DNA of 64,000 bases, taken from positions 2,604,001-2,668,000 of the forward strand of contig NADL03000602.1 in assembly GCA_002205965.3 (NCBI GenBank), written 5' to 3'. Source of the DNA: Kappaphycus alvarezii (taxonomy: Eukaryota > Rhodophyta > Florideophyceae > Gigartinales > Solieriaceae). The notes beneath the pieces are model-generated. The model did not search any database and was not told the origin of the DNA. It saw only the letters and a list, made by a program, of their open reading frames with translations. Made by a program: the position numbers and the translations under genes. Position 1 is the stretch's first letter. Each line of letters begins with the position of its first letter. This document shows, in pieces, positions 1-10,619 of this stretch.

Positions 1-640
1 TAACGCGAGCGTGGGGAACAGTTACGAGGCGAGAGATCGGAATGCCTCCATGATTGTCCTGACGGGGCTGTTTGGGTAGTGCCTCTCCGTCGGCGTTCCT
101 TTTCGCGACATTTACTCCTTCGTCTCTGAGGAGTCGGTTTCGGACGAGTCTTCTCGGAAGAAATTCACTTAGTCACTTCCTTTCACCTCTTCTTTCTTCT
201 CGGCGGGGGCTTCTTCTCGAATCGCTGCCCTTCTTCCACTGGATCAGCACGTAGCATCTGAGTGACCCATCTTTCCGCAAAGGGAACAGCGGTTGTTACG
301 ATGCGGGTTCTTCTCGCAATTCATTGCGTTATAGCCAAGCTCGTTGCAGTAAGAGCATTGGCAGACCTTATTATTTTCCTAGGGGCTGAAGATGGTCCAG
401 CCCTGTCATCTCTCTTAGTCTTCTTTAGGAAAAGAGTCAACTTCGAGAGGTCTTCGGCTAGAGCGTCCACCCTGTCTTCGATATTCCTAGACCTCGAATC
501 CGGGCGAACCAGAAACCTTGCCGGCGGAACTTCAGCGGTGCGGCTAAAAGGACCAGCAAACGCCACAAAATTAGAGTAAAAGTCCTTCAGAGCCTTGGCG
601 ATTCCCGGATAATCCTTGGGTCCCCGGAATCTGCTTAACG
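1..640 (-). pseudogene. Retrotransposon Gag relic with CCHC zinc knuckles
   Basis: On the minus strand a canonical zinc knuckle, CSLCGKMGHSDATC, is encoded at 288-247. A second, CSYCNELGYNAMNC, lies just upstream at 357-316, with Tyr where the zinc-binding His should be. Two CX2CX4HX4C knuckles in a row are typical of retroelement nucleocapsid. A stop follows the second knuckle at once, then a charged tail (AIREEAPAEKKEEVKG) reads on. The segment at about 360-640 (LSRFRGPKDYPGIAK, then a short helical stretch) lies in a different frame, and a stop precedes the knuckle frame, so the gene is broken. No protease or reverse transcriptase is attached, because the window edge cuts it. Gag identity is an inference from the knuckles; the retroelement class is not determined. 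Confidence 0.6.
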
Positions 641-875
641 AATTGAAAGGTGCAAGGCGATTCAGGATCGAGATCAGAGAAAGCTGGACGCAGGTGCAAG
701 ACTTGTCGAAAAAGCAACGTGTAACGGACCGATCGTCATTTGAAACGAGGAAAACGAGGACGTAAGCGAAGCTGAAGGAGATGGAGGAGAAAACTAGGAC
801 AAGAATGGTCGTGCGAAGAAGAAAAAGCGTCGAATTGTGAATCACGGGCAAGTTTATCAAAATGAGATGGGGTGA

Positions 876-1121
876 TTCGGCAACTTTCCGAAACAAAATT
901 TCGAAGCTCAACATGGTCTGGAAGAAAAGAAGCTGAATTTAGAGGAACGGAAGTTAGAGGCTGCGGAGAAGAGGAGGGCTGAGGATCGTCCAGACGGGCG
1001 TCGAGAGCGGGAAGAAGACCGCAAGGAGCACATAAAAGAGCTAGAGGCTCGTAATCGTCTGGAGCTCGAAAAGTTCAAACAGATTATTGAGATTCTCACT
1101 AAGGACAACAGAATGAAATGA
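876..1121 (+). pseudogene. Charged coiled-coil protein fragment, possible Harbinger partner protein
   Basis: An 82-codon open frame without its own ATG runs from a stop at 873 to TGA at 1119. It is almost entirely Glu/Lys/Arg/Leu (EEKKLNLEERKLEAAEKRR, then REREEDRKEHIKELEARN), a clear long coiled coil. Upstream in the same orientation (about 720-870) are acidic and lysine-rich patches interrupted by stops. Such acidic-basic-coiled-coil tails occur in the Myb/SANT-like second protein of PIF/Harbinger elements and also in some Gag proteins. The HARBI1-like relic at 1.5-2.4 kb on the opposite strand makes the first reading attractive, but no Myb domain is visible, so function is left open. Confidence 0.4.
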
Positions 1122-1512
1122 AATCATCAAGAGAAGCAATGTTGGAGTTCAATGTTATCGATTCTGCCCCCATGCTTCCCCTTGATGTTCTCCCGAGCTC
1201 ACTTCCACTGAGCTACCGTTCAGCACACCTTTCGGATCCCTGAATGGAATTGAGGGCCTAGTGCAGGAGACCAGTTTCGCACGTTTGAGGAGCTGAGGCG
1301 TTTTGTGGAGTCTGCGGATTGAACCTGGAAGAAATGCGCGAACAGGTTGAGCGTTGCATCAGGTGGGACAGGGAATAAGCAGATTGATTTTATGTTACTG
1401 GGAAAGGTAGGGGAGAAAGGACGAGCGAGTCGAGGAGATATCTGGCCGAGTTCAGTCTTTATGTGAAAGGTAGTCTTCGAGAGATAGCGGCCGGCAATTT
1501 AAGTACTGAGAT

Positions 1513-2355
1513 TTAGTATTCGGATAAAGTCAGTTTCGAATGTTCTGTAGAAGCACGGAGGCTAGGCAAAAAAAGCAATCCGACTGCACTCTCCCCAGTC
1601 TGTAGTTTTCGCTTGAAGTCCACTGTGGTCCAATAGAGCTTCAATTCCTTGTACAACCATTTCACAGTCGCATGAACGCTCGAAGTGCTCCTGTTCGTAG
1701 CCCGTTGCACAGCCGTGGGATAAACACCCTAGAATGAAACGTCGGCAACGTCTCAGCGGTTGTATACATTATCCGTATGTACATATTACTGCACGTTTTT
1801 CACATTTAATACATCCCGAAGCTGTCGTTCAATGTCGCTCCGAACGTAACGGGCCCAGTCATGCCTACTCATAGGACCATGAGCATGTATGACGAAACCA
1901 TCCGGAGTGGTCAAGGTTTGAAATTTTCAACGCGTGCTTCCTCTTGTGGCCATCGTACGCCGCGTTTTGCTCGTCATTCTTATTATCGTACCATCCATAA
2001 ATCCCACACACTTGTCTAATCCTGGTCACTTTCTGTAAATTGCCTCAGCATACTTTAGTGAATAACGCGCAAAGAAATTTCCATGAAGGTCGCGCGTTAG
2101 TAGGTGCTGCAGTGCAAACAGAAAGTGATGCATTACCTCCCAGAAAATGTCACTCATGTTCGACGGATGCATGTGGAAAAAGCGAACAAGGTCTTTCCAC
2201 TGGCAGGGGGAAGCCAGTCTGCGTAGAACAACCAGCACCGTAATCTCTATGTACGTCCTGTATAGGTTATTAAATGTCCTAGTTTTCCTGTGTGGCCAGG
2301 CTTGCGCTTTTAGAACGCGTTGGAAATCTGCTCGTGTGAAACGGAAAGCGGACAC
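1513..2355 (-). pseudogene. HARBI1-like (PIF/Harbinger, DDE_Tnp_4) transposase relic
   Basis: The minus strand carries the family's landmarks in order, spread over several frames. The N-terminal helical region has VLRRLASPCQWKDLVRF and IFWEVMHHFL (2355-2026). Then come VGFMDGT, the first catalytic Asp box, and YDGHKRKHALK, the conserved block after it. Next is HGPMSRHDWARYV with the second Asp, and finally VHATVKWLYKELKLYW followed by DFKRKLQTGESAVGLL, corresponding to the third catalytic region and C-terminus (1710-1513). At least three frameshifts or stops separate these pieces, so the protein is dead. DDE_Tnp_4 enzymes cut and paste DNA in the nucleus. Terminal inverted repeats were not found by eye. 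Confidence 0.75.
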
Positions 2356-2957
2356 AAACTCGAAGTCACCATAGGTTGTGTCGTATCAACCCACGACGAA
2401 CTCCTTATATGAGAGACGCATCGGAGGTTTAGTCGTTACTCGTGTGCGCGATAGCAGAGTTGAGTTGTATCATAGTACAACATGCGGTTGTCTTGTATCC
2501 GCCGGGGGAAAGGAATCTTGTAAAAGATCCTCTTACGGCGACGTAGGATTACGAAGCATAAGGCATCCCAGGAATAATTACGTCGGAGAAAGAGTTGCCT
2601 GGTATGTTCTTTCAATCGATAGTACGTCGCTTAAGTATTATCCGTAAACGTACGCCGTTCGGGTGCCACTGGAACATGTTCATATTCTCGTGTTTTTGGT
2701 CTTAATTGCGTATACAAATGTGATTAATCACTTCTGAAAGTACGCGCCTGAAATGTGGCACACGTGTAGTCCAACTGCTCACAAATAATTTATCACAAAT
2801 TCTATAGCGTAAGCCCTAAATTGTTGGTAGTAGCGGCCCGCTAGGTGTGTCGCTTTACGGTGTAATGCTATGAAAGCTAATACAATTGGAACCTGCAGTA
2901 ACCTTGAAGGGTAGCTCCTTCGCATGGTACGTATGCCGTAGATACACAAGAGGGGAA

Positions 2958-3645
2958 CTGGGACCCTTATTTAAAGATTTAATTGGCCTGCTAAACAGAC
3001 AAAACCCGGCGAGGGCTTTACCAATGCGTACTATAGGGGAAAATGTATGGTAATTTTATACTTTAAAGATATGGTCGCCTGTGGTCCGGAATATACTACC
3101 GGGTGACCAGCAATAGATGTACCCCTTAATTTTATATTCCAGCAAAGAGGACGAAAGAAAATTAGCCCATTGAAATCTTGGTAAGCCAAGAAAGCCACAG
3201 GTTGAAGAACTCTCAGTGTAAGCGATATTCTTACGGAAAGCGACGACGAGAGCGAAGAGTTACCGAAGTGAGCGATCTTGAGTAACACTAATAGGACAGC
3301 AACAGCCAGTATCCTTCTCTTCTGCGACTAATACAGCACTTGTTAAGTGCGACAGTGTACTCTTAGCATTGCTAAACCTGATTGGGGAGGACTGCGTAAG
3401 TCATCAGCATTTCATAGATCGACCTAACATGCAGTGGGGGTGAGGCATGACAATCACTCCAGGGCGGCGAAAACCAAAATCGACAACACGAGGTCTCCGA
3501 AGCGAGGACGGATGATTCGTAAAACACGCTTGGCCTTGATGTCTCGGCGCCAGAGTCCAGCATTCCCCATGCGCCGAGAGACGTGAAACAAATATTGAAC
3601 GAGACCAGTCGCAGATGTTAAAAGAGTGAGAAAGATGGGGTGTCA
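2958..3645 (+). repeat. Dispersed repeat, copy 1 (partner at 47.5 kb)
   Basis: This stretch aligns in the same orientation with 47508-48085. Shared blocks include TTTAAAGATTTAA, GCTAAACAGA, CAGTGTAAGC, GAAGTGAGCGATCTTGAGT, CGACCTAACATG/CGACCCAACATG and GTTAAAAGAGTGAGAAA/GTTGAAAGAGTGAGAAA. Copy 1 carries about 140 extra bases near 3010-3150. Neither copy has a recognisable coding region. Copy 1 stops abruptly at about 3645-3650, where homology to the copia LTR begins, so it either inserted into that LTR or abuts it. It could be a solo LTR or a non-autonomous element; termini were not resolved. Confidence 0.65.
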
Positions 3646-3654
3646 GGATGGTCA

Positions 3655-3845
3655 GTGCTAAAGTACACAAGGGAGCATGGCCATATCATCCCAGAGACCC
3701 ATGGCTGGAACCCAAGAGAGAAGTATTAGTTGTGTAGACTTATTTGTCCGTAGCTTAGCCATAGTCTTCCACTACGGACTTTCTCGGGAATAAACTAACT
3801 TGAACACCAAATAAGAGGCTACTGATTCAATACTTCGATCGCCAA
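3655..3845 (+). repeat. 5' LTR remnant of the copia element
   Basis: This is homologous to the end of the 3' LTR. The pairs GGGAGCATGGCCATAT / GGTAGCATGGCAATAT and TTCTCGGGAATAAACTA / TTCTCGGGAATAAATTA are the clearest. About 190 bp remain visible, against about 770 bp for the 3' copy, so the first part is missing, displaced upstream or too diverged to see. Confidence 0.6.
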
Positions 3846-3973
3846 AGTAGCAACAAAGCGGATTTACAACAATCCGATTTCAGGACTCGATCTTTTTGCA
3901 CCTTTACTAACGTTTATATTACGATAAATCGTTATAGAAAATAAAAAAGTCGTTTTATTGGATCAACTTCAGA

Positions 3974-6900
3974 ATGGCACCGCAATCCCGATCGCCATTC
4001 AAGGCCAAGATTGAGAGTATTTTGCTAAAAATATCGACTTCGGGGTTCGAAGACCGAATTAATAAGAATCTGTTTGATGTTGCCAAGACTAAACTTGAGT
4101 TCCTCGTTTTACACGTATGCTTGAAATGAAAAGAGTACTTGGTTCCCTAGATTGATTCACCGACGTATACATGTCAGATATTTTTACCGCCAAGCTGACT
4201 AATGAGGTAAAAACGGCACGAAAGAGTGGATATATTTACAATATTGGTGCTCCATAGTCTGTTGTCGGCCAAAAGGATGTATTCAAGATACAAGATGTCG
4301 CTGGAAGCTATGTTCGCGAAGTATTTCTCTGACATCACCGCTTCTGGTTCTCTGATGCTACATATGATTCTCTTGGTGTGGTAACCTTCTTCGCACACAC
4401 AGCTATCAGTGCTCCTAATTTAACAGTTGATATGGGTATAGTCTCCGGTTATAGAAGCGCTTCTTGGACTACATGTGCTGGCCTTTGACTCTTTGACGGT
4501 CTGCACCGTTTTGAATTGCCTATTGAAGCATTAGACACTCCAAGCTAGATAGAACTCATTCTTATGTCGATAAATATTTTACACACATGAAAAGTTCAGC
4601 CAAAAACCACTTATATTCCCCCAAAGCATTTTGCTCACATCTAAAAACTTCTGAGAGATACACCGTCAGGTCTCTCACCCTTCAGCATCGAAGCTGTTTG
4701 ATTTTATTAAGCGTTTCCGACTGGAAGAAGCAACGTCAGGCAAATTGTGGCTTTTGGAAGACATATCAAGAAGATGAGGCCAATTTCAGCGAAATCAAAG
4801 ATACTTCGATAGATTTCCTGTGACACTTGGTGCCTATCATGTACAATTTAATGAGCTTATATCGCTGGAAATTACATACATCGAAGTTGACCAAGTTTTG
4901 CACATCGTTGATGTGTGGACAAATGTCAATGCAGCTCATTAGTTTCCGAGCATATCGAGCATATCTATTGAAGATATTTGGAAGTATTTAGTCGAGTTTT
5001 GGGCCTTAGTATAACCAGGATTGCAAAATAGTATACGTGCATATAAGGGATTTCAGCTAGGGCCCATTTCGATTCATCTCGCGTTTTTGTCTGATTTAGA
5101 AGTTAACCAGACTGGAGTCAAAGCCCATTCAAGCCTGGGACCAGGCGAAATTTATCTTCATCCCATTCTTTATACCCTCAGCCAGTTAATTTCTGGGAAT
5201 CTTGAAACGTCTAAACACCTTTCCCTTGACTGTCTCATCAAGGCCATGAATGATTAGCTCCTACCTGAAGGCTCTGTTTTCGCCGTTGGGAGGTTCTCAT
5301 AGCTTTCAAAAGTATCTAAGACAAAAATGAGCCGTAATGCTTTTGCAAAACGTACAACTATCGCTACAGCAGCCCGAAAGTAAATTAAAGATCAGATGAA
5401 ATCCTTACAACTTAAAAGTGCCCTCCATCATGCTGTTACCCCTTCATGTAATTTTACGTACCAGAAGGGAGCCAAAGTTCTTGTTTTGAGGGAAAAGTCC
5501 ATATCGAACCGTATAGGAGAGTGGCTAGGTTCATTCTTTGTTGAAGACGTCGACTGCGACAAGAAAATTGTGTTCATTTGGGATACTGCGCAAAAAGCAG
5601 CCCGCCTGTGAAATTTGGTACAGATCAGGCCATATGTGACCTCCGAATTTCTCTCGCATGCACTGATTATGGGCCAAGAGTAAGTTCTTAACTAATTTGG
5701 TCTCCTAACGGACTTAATTTTCGCCATAAAAGTGTTTGATATAGATGTTGAGCGTTCTATATCAAGATAAATGGATGAAATCAAAAAGAAAAAAACCAGT
5801 GCTCTTACCAGAAGAGGCAAATTAAAGGAAATCCTTCGAGAAGATGTTCTACCGGACACAAAAATTTAGCCAGGAAGATTTTTTCTTGCTGTCAAGTCCA
5901 CTATCGAAGAAAGGCCAAAGTATGAGGCGCGGTACGTTATTAGTGACTATAAGTATAAACTAAAGAATATTTTTGTACAGAATACTTCAACCTTACAGCC
6001 GGGTTTAGTAGTCTTCTCCTATCTCTGGCATACCTCCTCAGATTTCATGTTCGGACTGCAGATATTCATTAAGTTTATCTTCAGTCATCGATTCTGCTCG
6101 CACGCGAAATTTTCATAGAAGAGCCCTTGCATAAATTCGAACTTAATCCTGAAAAAAACTTAAAAATACCACCGACTTTTTATGGACTGAAATGGAGGAG
6201 ATGTATGACATGAGAACTTCATCACCGAGATTGACTAAGCATGACGGAGCTCCGAACCGATCAATCTCTTTACGATTTTGTAGTACACGGTGTTCTAATT
6301 TTTCTAAGCGGAAGCTATTTCGACTACCTTTTACTGGCCGGTGATGAAGATTTTCGCAAGTATGCGTTGCTTACCATGAGGAGGTTCGAAGTTGGCTAGG
6401 AATCTTTACCGAGTGAATTTATCGGATTAATTTAGAATAATGGCTAAGAAGGGCATTTATACATCGAACAAGACCAATACTTGAATAAGATGGAATGACT
6501 GCCACTTGATGGTTCATTGAAGTCCTTTCGATCGACAAGATTGGGTCTTGCCTGGCTATCGAATAACTATAATCTATATTTATTGTTCGAGATATCGCAG
6601 CTCGCTCAAATGACGGAGCAAATGTTCAACAAAAATACCGCTTCAATGATCCGGCGCAAAAATAGGGCTGTGAAATATACAATCGAGAATCATTTCAGCC
6701 TCAAGACTATGATTTTATACAAATTTATAAAAAAGAGGTATCGGGGTTTCTAATCCTCGTTTGCGACCAACGAAGATGTCTCCTTACAGCTGGGCCACGT
6801 CATTTTTCTTGGAGTTTTAAATAACTTAGCCGTCATGTATTTTGATAGCGCTTTGAATCTGCAACGGACCCCTGTACCTCTTTTTAAGACTGCGAAACAA

Positions 6901-7110
6901 GGATACTTGCCACAAAACCTTTTCAACCCCTCAAGTTTTCCTGCAAATCTCTCTACCTCATTTCCTGTTTTCAAGGTCGAGCAAAAGTACCTTGGGATAC
7001 ATCCTATGGGATCCTTACCATCGATAATATAGTTAGAAACTCAAAAGCGCCTCAAGAAATGACTAGTACCGTCAAAGAGCTCTCACAGACGCGATTGTAA
7101 ACAGAGGCTC
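3974..7110 (+). pseudogene. Ty1/copia Pol polyprotein relic (protease, integrase, RT, RNase H)
   Basis: Landmarks in order, in shifting frames. YIYNIGAP at about 4226 is a degenerate form of the DTGA protease box. HIVDVWTNVNAAH and SIEDIWKYLVEFW (about 4900-5010) belong to the integrase core. GVKAHSSLGPGEIY and DCLIKAMND (5115-5255) are the integrase end. YQKGAKVLVLREK and SNRIGEWLGSFFVEDVD (5460-5560) are the linker of this copia lineage. KLKEILREDVLPDTK, GRFFLAVKST and YEARYVISDYK (about 5820-5960) open the reverse transcriptase. LLLAGDEDFRKYA (about 6330) falls where the YVDD box is expected, with the catalytic pair degenerated. LFEISQLAQMTEQMFN and RAVKYTIENHFSLK (6585-6705), then LQLGHVIFLG (about 6790), lead into RNase H. 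There are more than ten in-frame stops or shifts. This is a cytoplasmic replication enzyme set, now non-functional. Confidence 0.8.
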
Positions 7111-7383
7111 AATAGCAGTTACCGCATATCAACTATCCGCGCAGAATTTAAAGTTCTCTACCTCAAATAAGTCGCCGTTCATTATAAAATCAATGGTACA
7201 AACTCTATCGGGACCTATCGTAACTTCATTTACAGCAGAGCTATGCTCTTACATCATTTGGGAGCGCTTTATGCACTGCCAGCATTGTCGGTTGGCTACT
7301 TTCGGCCCTAAAGATTAAAGCTCTTTCTGCTCACTTACATTGTAAGGGGAGCTGTCGGTTTTCTTGAACAGGGAGGGTTGATA

Positions 7384-8150
7384 TGTTGGATGAATTTGGT
7401 TGGGAATGCCTCGGAATGTAGCCGCTAGCTGCTCAGGGTGATTTGTGTATAGTCGACTATTTGCTTCTAGTAGTTGTCGTGTTAGATAAGAGATATACCA
7501 AGAACTGGACAGGCACGGACTATTGCATAGAATTTAGGCCACCGCTTACAGTCGGTTGGAAGGAAACCCGCGCCATGGCTTATAGTTTCTTGAAATTTTT
7601 TGTCGGGAAAATTCTCAGCCAGTGCGACACTTTTTGTCTTATTATTATTACTTTTGTCTCTATTTCCTGCTTTGGATTGACCTTGCTCCGTCTTTGAGAA
7701 CAGAAGAGAGTGTCGCTTTAGACATGTGTAAATGGGGGGTTAATTTACTGTGGTAGATATGTGGGTTGGTATCAAGTAAATTTGTACCGGAGCGGAGATA
7801 TCGTATCATTGTCAAGCCAATTGCGAAACCGTACGATGCGTCGAAAGCTGTGGATGGCACTCCAATCTACCAGCAGGTGGAAGGGGGGCTAGCATTAACA
7901 GATTAATGTTGTCAAGCCACTGTAAGTAAAACCTACAGTAGCTCAATCGCACGGAATAAGTAAACGAGGTAGCATGGCAATATTAACCCCCAAAAGATGG
8001 ACAGAGTCCAAGAAAAAATTATTTAATGAGCAGAAGTATTGGTCTGGAGCTCAGCCGCGGTCTTCCAGCCCGGCCCTTCTCGGGAATAAATTACCTTTAC
8101 CACCAAAGAAGAGGCTATCAATTCAGTTCTTTGATCTCAGGGGTAAAAGT
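7384..8150 (+). repeat. 3' LTR of the copia element
   Basis: The LTR starts with TGTTGG right after the purine-rich tract and ends around TTTGATCTCA, giving a TG...CA element of about 770 bp. Its last 200 bp match 3655-3845. An ORF-like stretch in its first third (7443-7697) has no family resemblance and is probably chance. Confidence 0.55.
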
Positions 8151-9535
8151 ATCTGTGAAGCAAAGGGGATACTACGACAGGGAGGATAGAGTATAAAAGG
8201 TAGGAGCTATTAGCTAGAAAACCTCTACATTTTTCTATTGGGGCCTGGGCGCTAACGGGTCTCTGGTATACCGTATATAACCGACACCCAGAGGCTGGTG
8301 GCCTAGGCCCACACCACAATAAAATATTATGAGATAAATAGGTTGCTAGATACGTACAGTAGCAAAACATATAATAGGTACAGTAAAAAAATTACTCATA
8401 GATGTAATCAGAAATACAAATTATACCAAAGCTAGCAAAATACACCAGCACAAATCTCTTCCCGAGATTATACACGGTACAGTAATTTAATTGAAGCAGG
8501 AAAGTGCACCCAACGTACGAGATACCCCACGTACCCACGTCTCCCTTGTTACCTTGCGCCACGCATACCTCCTCTCATTCGACTTCGTATGTTTCTGCGA
8601 GCTGAGACCAAGATCAGGGTCCTCTTCTCAAGTCTCTGCGCTTTCTCCAATAGTCGAGTGTTCTTTCACGCCGGTCTTGTTCCTCCTCTTGCGATTCTTG
8701 CACTTGCCTCCCCCGATTTTCTACCCATTTTGTCCAAAACAGGTTAATTAAGGTCAGAGGAAGCCTCCTGGACTCGGGTCATCCCTGCTCGCACTGGAAA
8801 AAGAAAAATGGTTTCTATGCATCTTTGAATACTTAAAAGAAGTACTAAAATGACGAAGTCAAAAAGTACTGCCGAAATATCGACGAGGGGAGAGCGTTTT
8901 GACTCTAGTTGATGTCAAATACAACGAGGAATCGTCCGTAAAACTTTTCTCCTCATCATAGGTTGATCAAAGAACAGATGGTGTAGTGCATGGGGGCTGC
9001 ATCATTGGAATCACCCGGATCAATGTGGGAAACCTTTATTTTTTATGGTTATTTCCGGACACCCCTCAATCTACAGTTTTCTGGACACTATTCGCGTTTC
9101 TACGCTACCCCTACGACTACTGTCAGCTGGAGTTCTGCCACCCCATGTTGGGCCCACAAGGCCCAACTCAAGGTCCCGTCGGTCCAATCCGGGTGGTCTA
9201 TACGTGGCGTCAGCTGACACTGTACTCTCACTGTATTTTAGTTACTTTTAGGCCTATCCCCCTTTTTACCGCCATTAGGGAACTTTTCCCTTTTCGCCGC
9301 CGACGGCCAAGTAGTACTTAGGTATTTCGGTCGTCCCCATCCTTGGGGGAGTAAAGGTATCAAGCGGGCGCCTGAGAATTGACCCTCGAACATCGGTATC
9401 CTTTCGACGCCTGCGGGCTCGTCACCTCATCCCCTTGATCACCCTCGGCCCGGTTATCCGTTTTGCAGTCAGATAATACCCGTTAGCCCCCACGCAGCTC
9501 TCGCTCTACCACCGCAGCTCCCGCTTTCTAGCGTT
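8151..9535. other. Intergenic stretch with a possible solo LTR
   Basis: No coding family was recognised. TACAGTA-type motifs occur at 8350-8390. From about 9146 the sequence begins TGTTGGGCCC and contains a perfect 8-bp inverted repeat (GTTGGGCC at 9147-9154, GGCCCAAC at 9160-9167) with a 5-base loop, followed by pyrimidine-rich sequence to about 9480. That start resembles an LTR end, but no partner copy was found in the window. Confidence 0.25.
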
Positions 9536-10619
9536 TTGCCCCATTTCCCTCAACCCCACGAAAGTGACTCTCCTTCGCCCGGCTGGCAGCAGCCCCTCCC
9601 TTTCGTGTTCACACGTTCTTTCCGCCTTGTGGCACTACAGATGGTTTCTTGGAGACCGTCAAATGCTTCCGAGTTTCGTATCTCCGTGCTGAGGTCAGCA
9701 AGAAGAATATTTTTTTCTGTCGGGCCGTCTTGGTACAAACCAGATTATGAAGGCACGCGAAACTGGGGACCAGACGAAAATAATACTGTTCAAGGTTTCC
9801 TTCGGAGGTTACGAGTGTAGGAAATCGGAATCGGACAAGTTAAACTTCTTCGAGGCCCGAGAGCTATACGAAACCACAATCGCAATTTGTTGTCGTCTCG
9901 GCAACTTGGGGGTGGTTTAAATAGCGAAATGGTCTTTAGGACTAGTTGTCCAGAGTCTCTCTTTGATATGGATACTGAAGAGGAGTGCACGGAAAAAACG
10001 AGCTGGGTCAATTCTGAAGTGGTGTGGAAAATCACGGATGGAATAAGTGACTGTTCCACAGCACGGTACTTAGGAATATACGAAGAGTGTTATTCGCAGA
10101 AAGATAGGAAGTACGGTTTGGTAGTAAAAATATTCCTCTGCAGAAAGCTAAATAACCGCATTAGGCCAATTCGAATGATGTAATGTGGTTCCAGAAGCAT
10201 TCCGGAAATATTTCCAATTCTTTTCCCTTACATCGAGTTTGCCGTCCCATATTTCCTATAGGTGCTTTATTCTAGGTTATCTAGTCCCATTTGGCGAATT
10301 ACAGGATAGATGCATGCTAGCCTCGGAGGCAGCAGCGATCTCTCTTATCGCCGGGATGAGTACTGTGGAAGTCTACTGGTCTCCTGAGTATGAGCATAAT
10401 TTCGAAGCCCTGAATCAGTTGAGGTACAGACCACGGTGTAACTCATTCACTGATGCCCCTACACAGCTCCTTATCATCCACTCTATTCTCGATATTCTTC
10501 TCCATATCCGTCTCGGTAGAAAAAAGACCGACCTGTTCAAGAGAAGCCTATGTGAAGGCGTAAAAAAAAACCTGGATGCCGATTGGATACAAGGGACTCC
10601 CACATCTTCTGCCAAATAG
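9536..10619 (+). pseudogene. Unassigned coding-like region, possibly copia RNase H
   Basis: Three plus-strand open stretches follow each other closely: 9536-9820, 9887-10183 and 10185-10619. I do not recognise the first two. The third (144 codons) has LASEAAAISLIAGM, NSFTDAPTQLLIIHS and WIQGTPTSSAK in positions that loosely recall the copia RNase H pattern SAxE...FTDS...I...D.LTK. The resemblance is weak and rests on a few residues. Alternatives are an unknown gene or chance open frames. The stretch is less AT-rich than the sequence downstream of it. Confidence 0.25.

Larger units (their letters stand above)
3650..8150 (+). mobile_element. Decayed full-length Ty1/copia retrotransposon
   Basis: The element is bounded by direct repeats: 3655-3845 matches about 7955-8150. 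Both contain AGAAGTATT, TTCTCGGGAATAAA, AAGAGGCTA and the ending ATTCA..CTT.GATC. Between them lie Pol relics in the copia order protease, integrase, reverse transcriptase, RNase H. A purine tract (AGGGAGGGT) sits just before TGTTGGATGA at 7384, as expected for a polypurine tract ahead of a 3' LTR. Just inside the 5' LTR, AAGTAGCAACAAAGCGG (from about 3844) could be a degenerate tRNA primer-binding site. Stops and frameshifts are frequent, so the copy is old. The 5' LTR appears shortened or interrupted by the repeat ending at 3645. Confidence 0.75.

Noticed and set aside
321..914. Single 197-residue protein on the minus strand
   Set aside because: Only the part below about 640 looks like Gag. 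The upper half (640-914) is hydrophobic filler that is the shadow of plus-strand charged, coiled-coil-like sequence, so I did not annotate it as one gene.
4045..4075. tRNA-like GGGTTCGAA motif
   Set aside because: No matching acceptor stem, D-arm or anticodon arm could be folded around it; it lies inside the copia coding relic.
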